A stretch of DNA of 64,000 nucleotides, taken from positions 1-64,000 of the forward strand of contig MKYF01000033.1 in assembly GCA_001914195.1 (NCBI GenBank), given 5' to 3'. The stretch is from Streptococcus mitis. GTDB taxonomy: Bacteria; Bacillota; Bacilli; Lactobacillales; Streptococcaceae. Below are positions 44,607-54,458 of the stretch, one piece after another (positions within the stretch are counted from its first letter, which is position 1; each line of letters begins with the position of its first letter). The position numbers and the translations under genes are program-made. The notes beneath the pieces are model-generated. The model did not search any database and had not been told where the DNA came from. It worked only from the letters and a program-made list of their open reading frames with translations.

Positions 44607-45552
44607 TGTCGCCAAACTTGCAGGCGTCAGCCCAACTACCGTTTCTCGGGTTATCAATAAAAAAGGGTATTTATCTGAAAAAACCATTCAAAAGGTTAAT
44701 GAAGCCATGCGGGAATTGGGCTATAAACCCAACAACCTAGCTCGCAGTCTACAAGGAAAATCAGCTAAGTTAATCGGCCTGATTTTCCCCAATATTTCTA
44801 ACGTTTTCTATGCAGAATTGATTGATAAGCTGGAACACCAACTCTTCAAAAATGGTTATAAGACCATCATCTGCAACAGTGAGCACGATTCTGAAAAGGA
44901 ACGCGAATACATCGAAATGTTGGAAGCCAATCAGGTGGACGGCATCATTTCGGGTAGTCACAACTTGGGAATCGAAGACTACAATCGTGTGACAGCACCG
45001 ATTATTTCCTTTGACCGAAACCTATCGCCAGACATTCCTGTCGTTTCCTCTGACAACTATGCTGGTGGGGTCCTTGCTGCCCAGACCTTGGTTAAGACAG
45101 GCGCCCAGTCTATCATCATGATTACAGGGAATGACAATTCTAACTCGCCAACCGGACTGCGCCACGCTGGTTTTTCTTCTGTACTCCCAAAATCTCCTAT
45201 TATCAATGTTTCCAGTGACTTTTCTCCAGTCAGAAAAGAAATGGAAATCAAGAATATCTTGACCCGTCAAAAGCCAGATGCCATCTTTGCTTCGGATGAC
45301 TTAACAGCTATTCTAGTCATTAAAATCGCTCAAGAATTGGGCATTTCTGTCCCAGAAGAGCTCAAGGTTATCGGCTATGATGGTACCTACTTTATCGAGA
45401 ATTACTACCCTCAACTGGCTACTATCAAGCAACCCTTGGAAGAGATTGCCTGCCTCACTGTTGACCTTCTCTTGCAAAAAATCGAAGGCAAGGAAGTCGC
45501 AACAACTGGTTACTTTTTACCAGTTACTCTTTTATCAGGAAAAAGTATTTAA
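44587..45552 (+). CDS. scrR: Sucrose operon repressor (LacI family)
   Basis: The 321-aa regulator has an N-terminal LacI helix-turn-helix (TDVAKLAGVSPTTVSRVINK, residues about 6-25) and a periplasmic-binding-protein-like sensor domain. It is expected to repress scrA and scrB by binding CG-centred sites in 42841-43118 and to respond to a sugar phosphate. It overlaps the end of scrB. A BOX element begins at its stop codon. Confidence 0.94.
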   Translation: MVAKLTDVAKLAGVSPTTVSRVINKKGYLSEKTIQKVNEAMRELGYKPNNLARSLQGKSAKLIGLIFPNISNVFYAELIDKLEHQLFKNGYKTIICNSEHDSEKEREYIEMLEANQVDGIISGSHNLGIEDYNRVTAPIISFDRNLSPDIPVVSSDNYAGGVLAAQTLVKTGAQSIIMITGNDNSNSPTGLRHAGFSSVLPKSPIINVSSDFSPVRKEMEIKNILTRQKPDAIFASDDLTAILVIKIAQELGISVPEELKVIGYDGTYFIENYYPQLATIKQPLEEIACLTVDLLLQKIEGKEVATTGYFLPVTLLSGKSI

Positions 45553-45655
45553 TACTCAATGAAAATCAAAGAGCAAACTAGGAAGCTAGCCACAGGCTGT
45601 ACTTGAGTACGGCAAGGCGAAGCTGACGTGGTTTGAATTTGATTTTCGAAGAGTA
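45550..45655 (-). repeat. BOX element, short A-C form, at the scrR stop codon
   Basis: The boxC end (tactcaatgaaaatcaaag) is at the left and the boxA end (gattttcgaagagta) at the right, joined by TGTACTTGAGTACGGCAAGG. It starts on the TAA of scrR. Same short architecture as the copy at 326-420. Confidence 0.85.
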
Positions 45656-45666
45656 AAAGCACAAGA

Positions 45667-45696
45667 AAACTCAGACCGATCTGTCTGAGTTTTTTA
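45667..45696. terminator. Bidirectional terminator between scrR and mvaA
   Basis: Stem AAACTCAGAC / GTCTGAGTTT followed by a T-run on the plus strand; the mvaA stop codon is at its right edge. Confidence 0.8.
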
Positions 45697-46968
45697 TGAT
45701 CTTAAATTTTCTAAATAACGCTGGGCTGTCTCTAGGTTAAAGGTTTTATCTGCGATGAGGCGCTCGACTAGGGGAGCTACCTCGGATTCACTAGCACCTG
45801 CGAGAAGTGCCAAGGATTTGGCCTGCAATTTCATGTGACCTTGCTGAATCCCTGTACTCACCAAGGCTTTTAGGGCAGCAAAGTTTTGGGCAAGTCCGAT
45901 AGAAACGATAAGCTGGGCTAATTCTTTGGCAGAAGGATTTCCCAGTAGTTCATGACTGAGGGCTACGCGAGGGTTGAGGCCGATAGAGCCACCCTTAGTC
46001 GCTACAGGCATGGGCAGGGTCATCTCACCAACCAATTCTTCTCTTTCAAGATCCAACGTCCATTGACTAAGACCTTGATAGCGTCCATCTCGACTGGCAA
46101 AGGCATGAGCCCCCGCCTCAATGGCACGCCAGTCATTTCCAGTAGCAATCAAAATAGCATCAATACCGTTAAAAATCCCTTTATTGTGGGTAGTTGCTCG
46201 ATAAGGATCAACCTGCGCAAACTGACTAGCCAAGGCTATCTTCTCCGCAATCTCTCGCCCTTGATCCTTTTGGCGACTCAAGTAACGAAAGGCGATACGA
46301 CAGCTTGCAGTCACTAGAGAATCGGTCGCGTAGTTGGACAGGATTCCCATGAGACTTTGTCCCTGACTGAGTTCTTCTAATATTGGTTTCAAGGCTTCCA
46401 ACATGGTGTTGAGCATATTGGCTCCCATGGCTTCTTGGGTATCGACATGAAGATAAACAACGAGAAAGTCTGTTTCACCTTTTATCTGCTCGACATGCAA
46501 ATCACGCGCCCCGCCTCCACGTTTAACGATAGAAGGATAGGCTTGATTAGCAAGCTCCAAGAGTTCTGCCTTCTTGCTGGCAATCTTCTCTAGCGCTTGT
46601 TCAGGATCAGCAACTTGATAAAGGGCTACCTGCCCAATCATCCGGCGCTCATGAACTTGAGCAGTAAAGCCACCTGCTCGCTTGATGATTTTACTGGCAT
46701 AGCTGGCCGCAGCAACCACTGAGGGTTCTTCTGTCACATAGGGAACTGTGTATTCCTGACCGTTAACGAGAACCTCTGGGACCAGCGAATAAGGCAGAGA
46801 AAAAGTTCCCACTACATTCTCACTCAGCTGGTCTGCCACAGTCACACTAATCTGTTCATCCTGCTCCAAACTCTCTTGTCTCTCAGGACTAAGGAGCGCC
46901 TGAGCTTTTAACAGCTCGAGGCGCTCTTGGTATGATTTTTTAGAAAATCCATTCCAACTTATCTTCAT
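45694..46968 (-). CDS. mvaA: Hydroxymethylglutaryl-CoA reductase (class II)
   Basis: The enzyme reduces HMG-CoA to mevalonate, the second step of the mevalonate route to isoprenoids in streptococci. The 424-aa protein starts MKISWNGFSKKSYQER. Recognisable blocks are VVAAASYASKIIKRAGGF, KGIFNGIDAILIATGNDWRA and ATKGGSIGLNP. It overlaps the mvaS stop codon by one base. Confidence 0.94.
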   Translation of the reverse strand: MKISWNGFSKKSYQERLELLKAQALLSPERQESLEQDEQISVTVADQLSENVVGTFSLPYSLVPEVLVNGQEYTVPYVTEEPSVVAAASYASKIIKRAGGFTAQVHERRMIGQVALYQVADPEQALEKIASKKAELLELANQAYPSIVKRGGGARDLHVEQIKGETDFLVVYLHVDTQEAMGANMLNTMLEALKPILEELSQGQSLMGILSNYATDSLVTASCRIAFRYLSRQKDQGREIAEKIALASQFAQVDPYRATTHNKGIFNGIDAILIATGNDWRAIEAGAHAFASRDGRYQGLSQWTLDLEREELVGEMTLPMPVATKGGSIGLNPRVALSHELLGNPSAKELAQLIVSIGLAQNFAALKALVSTGIQQGHMKLQAKSLALLAGASESEVAPLVERLIADKTFNLETAQRYLENLRS

Positions 46969-48140
46969 TATTTTTCAACCTTGCTATAACGGCGTTGGTG
47001 GTCAACAATTTCAACCAAGGCAAAATCTTGATTTTCATAGCCAGCAAACTGGGCAGAGTTTGTTTCATCCAAGTCTACTTCTTCAAAGAAGACTTTTTCA
47101 TAGTCTGCAACAGAAAGGGCAGTTCGTTGGTTGAGCTTGTTCAAGCGATCTTTATCCAGATAAGCTTCATAACCTTCAACCAATTCACCACTGAAGAACT
47201 CCGCCACAGCCCCACTTCCATAACTATAAAGGGCGATTTTATCCCCAGCCTTCAAACTATCTGTATTTTCCAAGAGAGACAAAAGTCCAAGGAAAAGTGA
47301 ACCTGTATAAATGTTCCCAACCTTTTGACTGTAGAGAATAGACTGGTCAAAATGATTTTGCAAGAGATCTTTTTTCTCTTGAGGCAAGTTCTTATCCATG
47401 ATTTTTTTCAAGCCTTTTAGCGCTAATTTAGGGTAAGGCAAGTGGAAACAAACAGCTGCAAAATCATCTAAGGTAAGCTGGTAACGTTTTTGGTATTCAA
47501 GCCAAGTCGTTTTCAAACTATCCAAATATTGTTGGGTAGAATAGACACCATTTACATAAGGGGTTGTCGAATAATTTGGACGCCAGAAATCCATGATGTC
47601 ACGGGTTTGAGCCACATTGTCATTATTAAAGGCCATAATGCGTGGATTTTGTGTAATCAACATGGCCACACTTCCGGCACCCTGAGTGGGTTCTCCTGGA
47701 GTTTCAATACCGTATTTGGCAATATCACTGGCAATGACCAAGACCTTGGACTCTGGAGAATTTTCCACATGCAATTTGGCATAATGAAGGGCAGCTGTCG
47801 CTCCGTAGCAGGCTTCTTTAATCTCGAAACTACGAGCAAAGGGCTGGATGCCCAGCAAACCATGCACAAAGACGGCCGCAGCCTTACTCTGGTCAATTCC
47901 TGACTCGGTAGCCACAATGACCATATCAATTTCTGCTCTTTCTTGCTCAGTTAAAATAGAGTCACTTGCACTGGCCGCCAAGGTCACGATGTCCTCAGTT
48001 AGGGGCGCAATACTCAATTCCTTGAGTAAGAGTCCTTTGCTTAATTTTTCAGGGTCAATTCCCCTCGCTTCTGCTAAGTCTTGTAATTTCAAGACATATT
48101 GACTGGTCGCAAAACCAATCTTATCAATACCGATTGTCAT
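46968..48140 (-). CDS. mvaS: Hydroxymethylglutaryl-CoA synthase
   Basis: MvaS condenses acetyl-CoA and acetoacetyl-CoA into HMG-CoA. The 390-aa protein has catalytic Cys111 (IKEACYGATAAL), Glu79 (ATESGID) and a His-containing CFHLPYPKLA block. I chose the ATG at 48140 because AGAGG lies six bases before it; an ATG eight codons upstream has no ribosome site. First gene of the mvaS-mvaA operon. Confidence 0.94.
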   Translation of the reverse strand: MTIGIDKIGFATSQYVLKLQDLAEARGIDPEKLSKGLLLKELSIAPLTEDIVTLAASASDSILTEQERAEIDMVIVATESGIDQSKAAAVFVHGLLGIQPFARSFEIKEACYGATAALHYAKLHVENSPESKVLVIASDIAKYGIETPGEPTQGAGSVAMLITQNPRIMAFNNDNVAQTRDIMDFWRPNYSTTPYVNGVYSTQQYLDSLKTTWLEYQKRYQLTLDDFAAVCFHLPYPKLALKGLKKIMDKNLPQEKKDLLQNHFDQSILYSQKVGNIYTGSLFLGLLSLLENTDSLKAGDKIALYSYGSGAVAEFFSGELVEGYEAYLDKDRLNKLNQRTALSVADYEKVFFEEVDLDETNSAQFAGYENQDFALVEIVDHQRRYSKVEK

Positions 48141-48214
48141 ATTTACCTCTGTTTTATCATTCATTGTAAAAAATCGTTCTATACTATTTTATCACAAATG
48201 GCAGTAAAAGAGAG

Positions 48215-48243
48215 AAAAAAGACTTGATTCACCAAATCAAGTC
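48215..48243 (-). terminator. Terminator of the ThrE-type exporter genes
   Basis: Stem GACTTGATT / AATCAAGTC (48221-48243) followed on the minus strand by six T residues. Confidence 0.8.
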
Positions 48244-48265
48244 GCTTATTATTCTAACCATTATG

Positions 48266-48703
48266 CTATTTTCGTAAGTGAGAATAAAGTCTGAGAATCA
48301 CTGTTCCGCTAGCCATTCCAATGGAAATCACCAAAGCCAACATAACAACCAAGGTTGCACTAGCAATGGCATGACTGTAATCTCCTGTCACAAAAAAGGC
48401 AGTTGTTCGGTAGGAGAGATAACCTGGAACCAGAGGTGCCAAGATGGCTAAGATAAAGACCACAGCAGGTGTCTTATAAAGAATACTTAAAATCTGGCTG
48501 ACACAAGAACCGATAATGGCTGCAATAAAAGTAGCCACAATAACATTGGTCGGTTCTTTGAGCAAAAGATAGATTAGCCAGACAGCCATGCCCAAAATCC
48601 CTCCAGGTAAGAGCATAGAGCGTTGCACATTGAGTACGATTAAAAAAGTGATAATAGCAAGAAGACTTGCCACTGCTTGTAATAAAAAGGTTGTTAGTAT
48701 CAT
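48266..48703 (-). CDS. Threonine/serine exporter family protein, small subunit (ThrE_2/DUF3815)
   Basis: The 145-aa hydrophobic protein has about four to five membrane segments and corresponds to the C-terminal half of ThrE-type exporters. The N-terminal half is encoded by the upstream gene, 1 bp away, so the two form a split exporter. Substrate not proved for this family member. Confidence 0.78.
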   Translation of the reverse strand: MILTTFLLQAVASLLAIITFLIVLNVQRSMLLPGGILGMAVWLIYLLLKEPTNVIVATFIAAIIGSCVSQILSILYKTPAVVFILAILAPLVPGYLSYRTTAFFVTGDYSHAIASATLVVMLALVISIGMASGTVILRLYSHLRK

Positions 48704-48704
48704 A

Positions 48705-49463
48705 TTAATTCATCAATACCAAGGCGACAGAAGTTCCTGCCCCTAAAGCAAGGGTAATGAGCAAGGATTCAAACATCTTGCTCATACCAGAGTTTATGTG
48801 GTTAGTCATAATATCCCGAACCGCATTGGTCAAGGCAATTCCTGGTACAAAAGGCATGACTGCACCAGCTATAATCAAATCTGCCGTTGAAGGAAATCCT
48901 GTGTAGCGAGCCCAAAACTGAGCTATCATCCCAAAGACAAAGGCTCCAGCAAAGGCTGTCACAAAGGGAATTCGGATAAACTTCTCCACATAGAGGGAAA
49001 AGGCAAAACCAAATAAGGTAGCCACTCCTGCCCCGATTGCATCGTAGATATTTCCACTAAACATAATTGAGAAGAAAGGGGCACTAAAGGTCGCAGCCAG
49101 AGTCACCTGCAACTTGGTATAAGGAAGAGGTTGGGCTTGCAAGGCCGTCAAGTGCTTGAAGGCTGTTTCTAAATCAATCTGCCCCCCAACCAGCTGACGA
49201 GAAATCTGGTTTACATCGCAGACTTTTTCAATGTTATAAGAAGAGGAGGTTACGCGCTTCATACGCGAAATATTGGTGTTTTCAATGGAAAAAAAGATAG
49301 CGGCAGGCATGGCAAGAACATTGCAATCCACAATCCCCTGCGAATGCGCAATCCGGATCATGGTATCTTCTACACGATGAATCTCTGACCCACTTTTGAG
49401 GAGAATGGTTCCAGCTAACATAATCACATCAATAACGGCATTTAATTCTTTTGATTCTTCCAT
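48705..49463 (-). CDS. Threonine/serine exporter family protein, large subunit (ThrE/DUF1212)
   Basis: The 252-aa protein has a soluble N-terminal part (GSEIHRVEDTMIRIAHSQG) and about five membrane segments (e.g. PGIALTNAVRDI), the pattern of the ThrE N-terminal domain. It is paired with the short downstream subunit. Probable efflux of threonine or serine. Confidence 0.78.
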   Translation of the reverse strand: MEESKELNAVIDVIMLAGTILLKSGSEIHRVEDTMIRIAHSQGIVDCNVLAMPAAIFFSIENTNISRMKRVTSSSYNIEKVCDVNQISRQLVGGQIDLETAFKHLTALQAQPLPYTKLQVTLAATFSAPFFSIMFSGNIYDAIGAGVATLFGFAFSLYVEKFIRIPFVTAFAGAFVFGMIAQFWARYTGFPSTADLIIAGAVMPFVPGIALTNAVRDIMTNHINSGMSKMFESLLITLALGAGTSVALVLMN

Positions 49464-49512
49464 GCTTTCCTCCTTTTATCAACTCCTTCTATTCTATCAC
49501 AAATCTGGAGTC

Positions 49513-49548
49513 AAAAAAAATCTTTGCCATGAAATCATGACAAAGATT
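49513..49548 (-). terminator. Terminator of the stkP cluster
   Basis: Stem AATCTTTG.CATG / CATG.CAAAGATT followed on the minus strand by eight T residues, directly after the stkP stop codon. Confidence 0.9.
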
Positions 49549-49551
49549 CGT

Positions 49552-51453
49552 TTAATCACGAGAATTTTCGTGGTTCCCTTCACTACTTGATTGAGTAGTA
49601 GCAGGTGCATTCCCTCGTTGATTTCCTTGTTGGTTCCCCTGACTTGGTGTTGTAGTAGAACCTTGGTTTCCACGTTGGGATGGTGCTGATGATGACGTTG
49701 ACGGTGGTGTTTTTGGTTTGTAGATTGAAATCTTGACACGAGTCTTTGTCAAATCAACCTTTTCACCCGCTTTTGGACTCTGTTCAACGACTGTCCCCTC
49801 AGCAGTTCCATCAGGAGCTGTCGACACTTCTACAACTTCAATATTGGCTTCTTTAATACCGACAATTTGAACGAGATTGTTTTTAGTAAATTCGAGACTA
49901 GATCCTATATAACTTGGCATAGCAACGCTGGTTACTTTCTTAGCAACGGTTAAGGTAATTGTTGAGGCCTTGCTCAAATCATAGGTTGTTCCGGCAGCTG
50001 GACTCTGTCTGAGAACGGTTCCTGCTTCACTCTCACTTGATTCTTCTTCCTCAATCTTGATGAGATTTTCAGGAACCTTCTTCTGCTTGAGTTCTGCGAT
50101 AACATCTGTCGATTTACGGCCGATATAGTTACTCAATTGGAAAGATTGCTTGCCTGATGAGACAACCAAATTGATTTTCGAACCTTCTTTTCGAGTCTTT
50201 CCAGCTTCAGGATCTGTACGGATAATCCGCCCTTCTTCCACCTTTTCACTAGCCTCTGATTTCTCCTCGCCAATCTCAAAATTGGCTTTCTTGAGCGTTT
50301 CCTTGGCTTCCGCCACTGTCTGACCTGCCACATCTGGAATGGCAATGGTTGCAGGAGTTCTGGATAATATCCAAATCAGAGAAGATGCCACCAATACAAT
50401 GCTGGCCAACAAAATCATATAACGAACTCTAAATTTCCGTTTCTTAACAGGCTTGCTTGCGTAATTGTCTTCTGAAGCCTGCTGACTAGGCTTCGCAGTC
50501 TGTGGCTTCGGACTTTGTGTTTGCACCTTAGGAATCGAAGTCAAGGTACTCTGGGATACCTTCGGTAGTGTCTTGGTGTCCGCCTTAGTAGTATCATTAA
50601 ATACCAGTTTAGGCTCATTGCGACGATTATAAGACAAGCTACTAGACAAGTCCACATACATCTCTGCAACTGACTGATAACGATCTGTCAATTTCTTGGC
50701 AGTTGCCTTGATGACAACATTCTCCAAAGCCTGAGGCACAGATGGATTTTCATCAATAACTGACGGCAGTGGTTTCTGGAAATGCTGAAGGGCGATGGTC
50801 ACCGCGCTATCCCCGTCATAAGGGATATGGCCTGTCAACATCTCATAGAAAATAATCCCCATGGCATAGATATCACTCTGTACAGTCGCCTTAGAACCAC
50901 GAGCCTGCTCTGGTGACAAGTAATGAACTGAACCCAGCATAGAGTTAGTCTGGGTCAGACTCGTCTCAGCAAAGGCTACCGCAATCCCAAAGTCTGTGAC
51001 CTTGGCAGTCCCATCTGGTGTCAAAAGGATATTTTGAGGTTTCAAGTCCCGGTGAACAATTCCTCTAGTATGGGCCAAACGCATGGCTAGGAGGATTTGT
51101 CCCATGATACGGACGGCTTCTTCATTAGAAAGAGGATAGTGTTCCTTGATATAGCGTTTAAGGTCTAGTCCAGCAACATACTCCATTGCAAGATACTGTT
51201 GACCGTCTTCCTCACCAATATCTGTTATCCGAACGATATGAGGATGGTCTAGATCTGCCATAGCTCTCGCTTCACGCTGAAAACGAGCTACAGCTATCGG
51301 GTCCGTCTGGTAGTTGGTCCTCAGGACCTTCACTGCCACTTCTTCTCCGTCTAGAATTAAATCCTTGGCCAAATAGACATCTGCCATGCCTCCTCGGCCA
51401 ATCTGTTTCACAATCCGATAGCGTCCGGCAAAAATCTTGCCGATTTGGATCAT
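49552..51453 (-). CDS. stkP: Serine/threonine protein kinase StkP with three PASTA repeats
   Basis: StkP senses peptidoglycan and phosphorylates division proteins. The 633-aa protein has a kinase domain (glycine loop [10 protein letters not shown], Lys42, HRDLKPQN with Asp136, DFG), a linker, one membrane helix (about 345-363) and three PASTA repeats (368-434, 435-506, 507-581). A tail of 52 residues rich in Ser, Gln, Gly, Asn and Thr with GNQ repeats follows. The pneumococcal protein, as I recall, is 659 aa with four PASTA repeats and no such tail. The second repeat looks like a fusion of pneumococcal repeats two and three. It overlaps phpP by 4 bp. Confidence 0.95.
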   Translation of the reverse strand: MIQIGKIFAGRYRIVKQIGRGGMADVYLAKDLILDGEEVAVKVLRTNYQTDPIAVARFQREARAMADLDHPHIVRITDIGEEDGQQYLAMEYVAGLDLKRYIKEHYPLSNEEAVRIMGQILLAMRLAHTRGIVHRDLKPQNILLTPDGTAKVTDFGIAVAFAETSLTQTNSMLGSVHYLSPEQARGSKATVQSDIYAMGIIFYEMLTGHIPYDGDSAVTIALQHFQKPLPSVIDENPSVPQALENVVIKATAKKLTDRYQSVAEMYVDLSSSLSYNRRNEPKLVFNDTTKADTKTLPKVSQSTLTSIPKVQTQSPKPQTAKPSQQASEDNYASKPVKKRKFRVRYMILLASIVLVASSLIWILSRTPATIAIPDVAGQTVAEAKETLKKANFEIGEEKSEASEKVEEGRIIRTDPEAGKTRKEGSKINLVVSSGKQSFQLSNYIGRKSTDVIAELKQKKVPENLIKIEEEESSESEAGTVLRQSPAAGTTYDLSKASTITLTVAKKVTSVAMPSYIGSSLEFTKNNLVQIVGIKEANIEVVEVSTAPDGTAEGTVVEQSPKAGEKVDLTKTRVKISIYKPKTPPSTSSSAPSQRGNQGSTTTPSQGNQQGNQRGNAPATTQSSSEGNHENSRD

Positions 51454-52190
51454 TCTGCATCCTCCTCGTTCATAGAAACAAGGGCAACCGTAATGTTGTC
51501 TAAACCTCCTGCATTGTTAGCAAAACGCACGAGCGTCGCTGTTTTATCTGCCAAAGGAATATCACTGGTTACAATATCACAAATCTCACTGCCTGAAATC
51601 ATGTTAGTCAAACCATCACTATTGAGCAAGAGATAGTCACCTGGCTCGAGGGTAATCATTCCAAAATCAGGTTGAACTTCATCTTTTTGACCGATAGATT
51701 GAGTAATAATATTTTTCTGTGGATGGCTAGCAGCTTCTTCTGGTGTCAATTGACCTGCCTTAAGCAATTCATTGACCAAAGAATGGTCGCTCGTCAACTG
51801 ATGGTACTCTTCCCCACGAATCAAACCGATACGAGAATCCCCAATATGGGCATAGATAGCCTGATTGCCAATAATAGCAACAGCCTCTAGAGTTGTTCCC
51901 ATTCCTTTATAGGCATCATCTTGTCCAAGTTGATGAATCTTTTGATTTTCAATTTCTAGGTAATTGGCGAACCATTCACGCACTTCATTGACTGTATCGA
52001 TCTGGGTATCAACCCAAGCTATACCTAGGTCTGTTACCGCCATTTCACTAGCGATATTCCCTGCGCGATGACCTCCCATCCCATCAGCTAAAATAATCAT
52101 GGTACGCCCAGCTCTATTGACATAGTGGTTGACATAGTCTTGGTTATTTGTTCGTTTCTGACCAACATCTGTTAATAATGAAATTTCCAT
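51450..52190 (-). CDS. phpP: PP2C-type protein phosphatase PhpP
   Basis: PhpP reverses StkP phosphorylation. The 246-aa protein has the PP2C metal-binding motifs: NNQDYV (Asp18), LADGMGGH (Asp36), HIGDSRIGL and GLDNITVAL. It lies upstream of stkP with a 4-bp overlap, so kinase and phosphatase are translationally coupled. Confidence 0.95.
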   Translation of the reverse strand: MEISLLTDVGQKRTNNQDYVNHYVNRAGRTMIILADGMGGHRAGNIASEMAVTDLGIAWVDTQIDTVNEVREWFANYLEIENQKIHQLGQDDAYKGMGTTLEAVAIIGNQAIYAHIGDSRIGLIRGEEYHQLTSDHSLVNELLKAGQLTPEEAASHPQKNIITQSIGQKDEVQPDFGMITLEPGDYLLLNSDGLTNMISGSEICDIVTSDIPLADKTATLVRFANNAGGLDNITVALVSMNEEDAE

Positions 52191-52204
52191 GTGTCAGTTC
52201 CTTC

Positions 52205-53521
52205 CTAATCCGATATCTTGCGAAATTGACTGATGAAGAATCCATCACTTCCATACAATTCAGGTGTAATGAGGATACAGCCGTCTTTCATGATATCCTT
52301 ACATTCATGTTCTAGTTTTACCTGCTCGAACTCGGGATGACTTTCTAAAAACGCCTCAACGACTTGAAAATTCTCCTCTGAGACAATAGTACAGGTACTA
52401 TAAGTTATTATACCACCTTTGCGTAGTGTTTGACAAACACTACCTAATATTTCTAGCTGAATTTCCTGTAAGGACGCGAAATCTGCCGTTTCTTTATTGT
52501 ATTTGATATCTGGTTTTCGGCGCAAAAGACCGATTCCTGAACAAGGAGCATCCACTAGAATCTTGTCAAAGGAATTCTGACCAAAAAACTCATGCACCTT
52601 TCTGGCATCCAATTTTTGCCTTTGAACCCGATCTGCAACTCCCAGACGTTGGGCATTTTCTTGAATCAAGTCCAACTTGTGATCGTACAAGTCCAGAGCA
52701 GTAACCTGACCTGTCGTGAGATAAGAGGCTATATGGGCTGTTTTCCCACCTGGAGCCGCACAGGCATCTAGAACCTGCTCATTGCCTTGTAAATCAAGCG
52801 TCGGAGCAACCAGCTGACTGGACTCGTCTTGGATGGTAATGGCTCCCTCCGCAAACAAATCATGGCCTGCAAAATGCCCCTGCTCCTTAACCAAACCAGA
52901 AGGAGACAAGGATGAATCACTGGCCTCCAACAAGGTTTGGATTTCCTCTTTTCGGCTTAAATCAGTCACACGAATACTGGCCTTGTTGCGCACCAAAAGA
53001 CTTTCAAAAATAGCTTGCGCTCGCTCCTCTCCGTATTCTTCCTTGAGCTTGGCAACTAGCCAAACTGGGAGAGAATAGGCAATGGAATCACGCTTGTTTT
53101 TTCGTTTGATGCTGGCAATATCTGGCCAGCCTTCACGCAAGATACGACGAAGGACGGCGTTGACTAATTTTTCACTGCCTTTTTTACGGACTTTGGCCAA
53201 TTCCACTGCTTCATTGACCACAGCATGATCTGGAATCTTATCCAGATAGCGGAGCTGGTAGGCACTCATGAGAAGCAGAACATAAAGCCAGCTGTCTAAC
53301 TGGTCTCTGTCTTCGATAAAGTGGGATAGGTACCATTCCAGAGTCAGTTTACGGGCTACAGTTCCATAGACAATCTCTGTTACCAAGCCCTTGTCTGCTG
53401 CAGAGAGTTGACTCCCCTTGAGGTGTTTATTTAAAGCGATGTTTGAGTATGCTTGATTGACAAAAACATCCTCTAATACCGCTAGGGCTATACTTCTAGC
53501 CGTTTCTACTTTAGTCACCAA
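52205..53521 (-). CDS. rsmB: 16S rRNA m5C967 methyltransferase RsmB
   Basis: The 438-aa protein has an N-terminal NusB-like RNA-binding domain, then a SAM-binding methyltransferase domain: [29 protein letters not shown] and the catalytic YSTCTI. It was formerly called sun. It overlaps fmt by 11 bp in the leftward cluster. Confidence 0.93.
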   Translation of the reverse strand: MVTKVETARSIALAVLEDVFVNQAYSNIALNKHLKGSQLSAADKGLVTEIVYGTVARKLTLEWYLSHFIEDRDQLDSWLYVLLLMSAYQLRYLDKIPDHAVVNEAVELAKVRKKGSEKLVNAVLRRILREGWPDIASIKRKNKRDSIAYSLPVWLVAKLKEEYGEERAQAIFESLLVRNKASIRVTDLSRKEEIQTLLEASDSSLSPSGLVKEQGHFAGHDLFAEGAITIQDESSQLVAPTLDLQGNEQVLDACAAPGGKTAHIASYLTTGQVTALDLYDHKLDLIQENAQRLGVADRVQRQKLDARKVHEFFGQNSFDKILVDAPCSGIGLLRRKPDIKYNKETADFASLQEIQLEILGSVCQTLRKGGIITYSTCTIVSEENFQVVEAFLESHPEFEQVKLEHECKDIMKDGCILITPELYGSDGFFISQFRKISD

Positions 53522-54446
53522 ATCGTTCTCCTACAGTCAATGTACGTCCAACTCCGTTGAGGAAGGAAGCAATGTCCATCTTAGGTTTACCCGCTGGCTG
53601 CACTTGTTTGAGAGATAAAGCTCCTTCTGCCGTTGCAACAATCAATTCTTTCTTGCCAATAGAGAGGATCTCACCTGGATTTCCCTGACCTTCTACAGCT
53701 AGAGCTTCATAAATCTTAAAGCGGTCGCCCTTAAGGAAAGTATGGGCAACAGGCCAGGGGTTCATGCCACGGATTTGGTTGAAAAGTTGACGATTGCTTT
53801 TATTCCAGTCCAGTTTTTCTTCTTCTGGCTTGATATTTGGCGAGAAAGTGACCTGACTTGGATCCTGCGGTTCAGGTTTGATTTCCCCAGCAATGTAGGC
53901 AGGCAAAGTGTCCAAGAGCAAATTACGACCAACAAGAGCTAATTTCTCAAACAAGGTGCCAACATTGTCCTCATCTGTGATCGGAATACTGCGACGAGAA
54001 ATCATATCCCCTGCATCCATTTCCTTAACCATTTCCATAATGGTCACACCAGCTTCCTCATCCCCTTGAATCAAGGCATAATGGATAGGCGCACCACCAC
54101 GGTGTTTAGGAAGGAGGGAGGCGTGAACATTGACCGCAAAGTCCATGCTATCAAGGAGTTTACTTGGGAGAAACTGCCCAAATGCAGCAGTGATAATCCC
54201 AGTCGCTCCCAAATTCATAATCGCTTCCATCTCTGGACTTCCAGATAATTTTTCAGGTTGGTAGATAGGAAGACCTGCTTCCTTGGCAGCCTGCTTGACT
54301 GGTGTTTCTTGGATAACTTTTTTACGACCAACAGCACGGTCTGGCTGGGTTACAACGGCTAGAATTTCGTAACGGTCATCTGTCAAAAGTCCTTTTAAGA
54401 CTGTTGCTGAAAAGTCGGGTGTCCCCATAAAGATTAGTTTTGTCAT
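53511..54446 (-). CDS. fmt: Methionyl-tRNA formyltransferase
   Basis: Fmt formylates initiator Met-tRNA. The 311-aa protein starts [17 protein letters not shown]. The catalytic block is [24 protein letters not shown] with Asn and His, and the C-terminal tRNA-binding domain is present. It lies 12 bp after priA. Confidence 0.95.
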   Translation of the reverse strand: MTKLIFMGTPDFSATVLKGLLTDDRYEILAVVTQPDRAVGRKKVIQETPVKQAAKEAGLPIYQPEKLSGSPEMEAIMNLGATGIITAAFGQFLPSKLLDSMDFAVNVHASLLPKHRGGAPIHYALIQGDEEAGVTIMEMVKEMDAGDMISRRSIPITDEDNVGTLFEKLALVGRNLLLDTLPAYIAGEIKPEPQDPSQVTFSPNIKPEEEKLDWNKSNRQLFNQIRGMNPWPVAHTFLKGDRFKIYEALAVEGQGNPGEILSIGKKELIVATAEGALSLKQVQPAGKPKMDIASFLNGVGRTLTVGERFGD

Positions 54447-54458
54447 ATCTTCTCCTTC

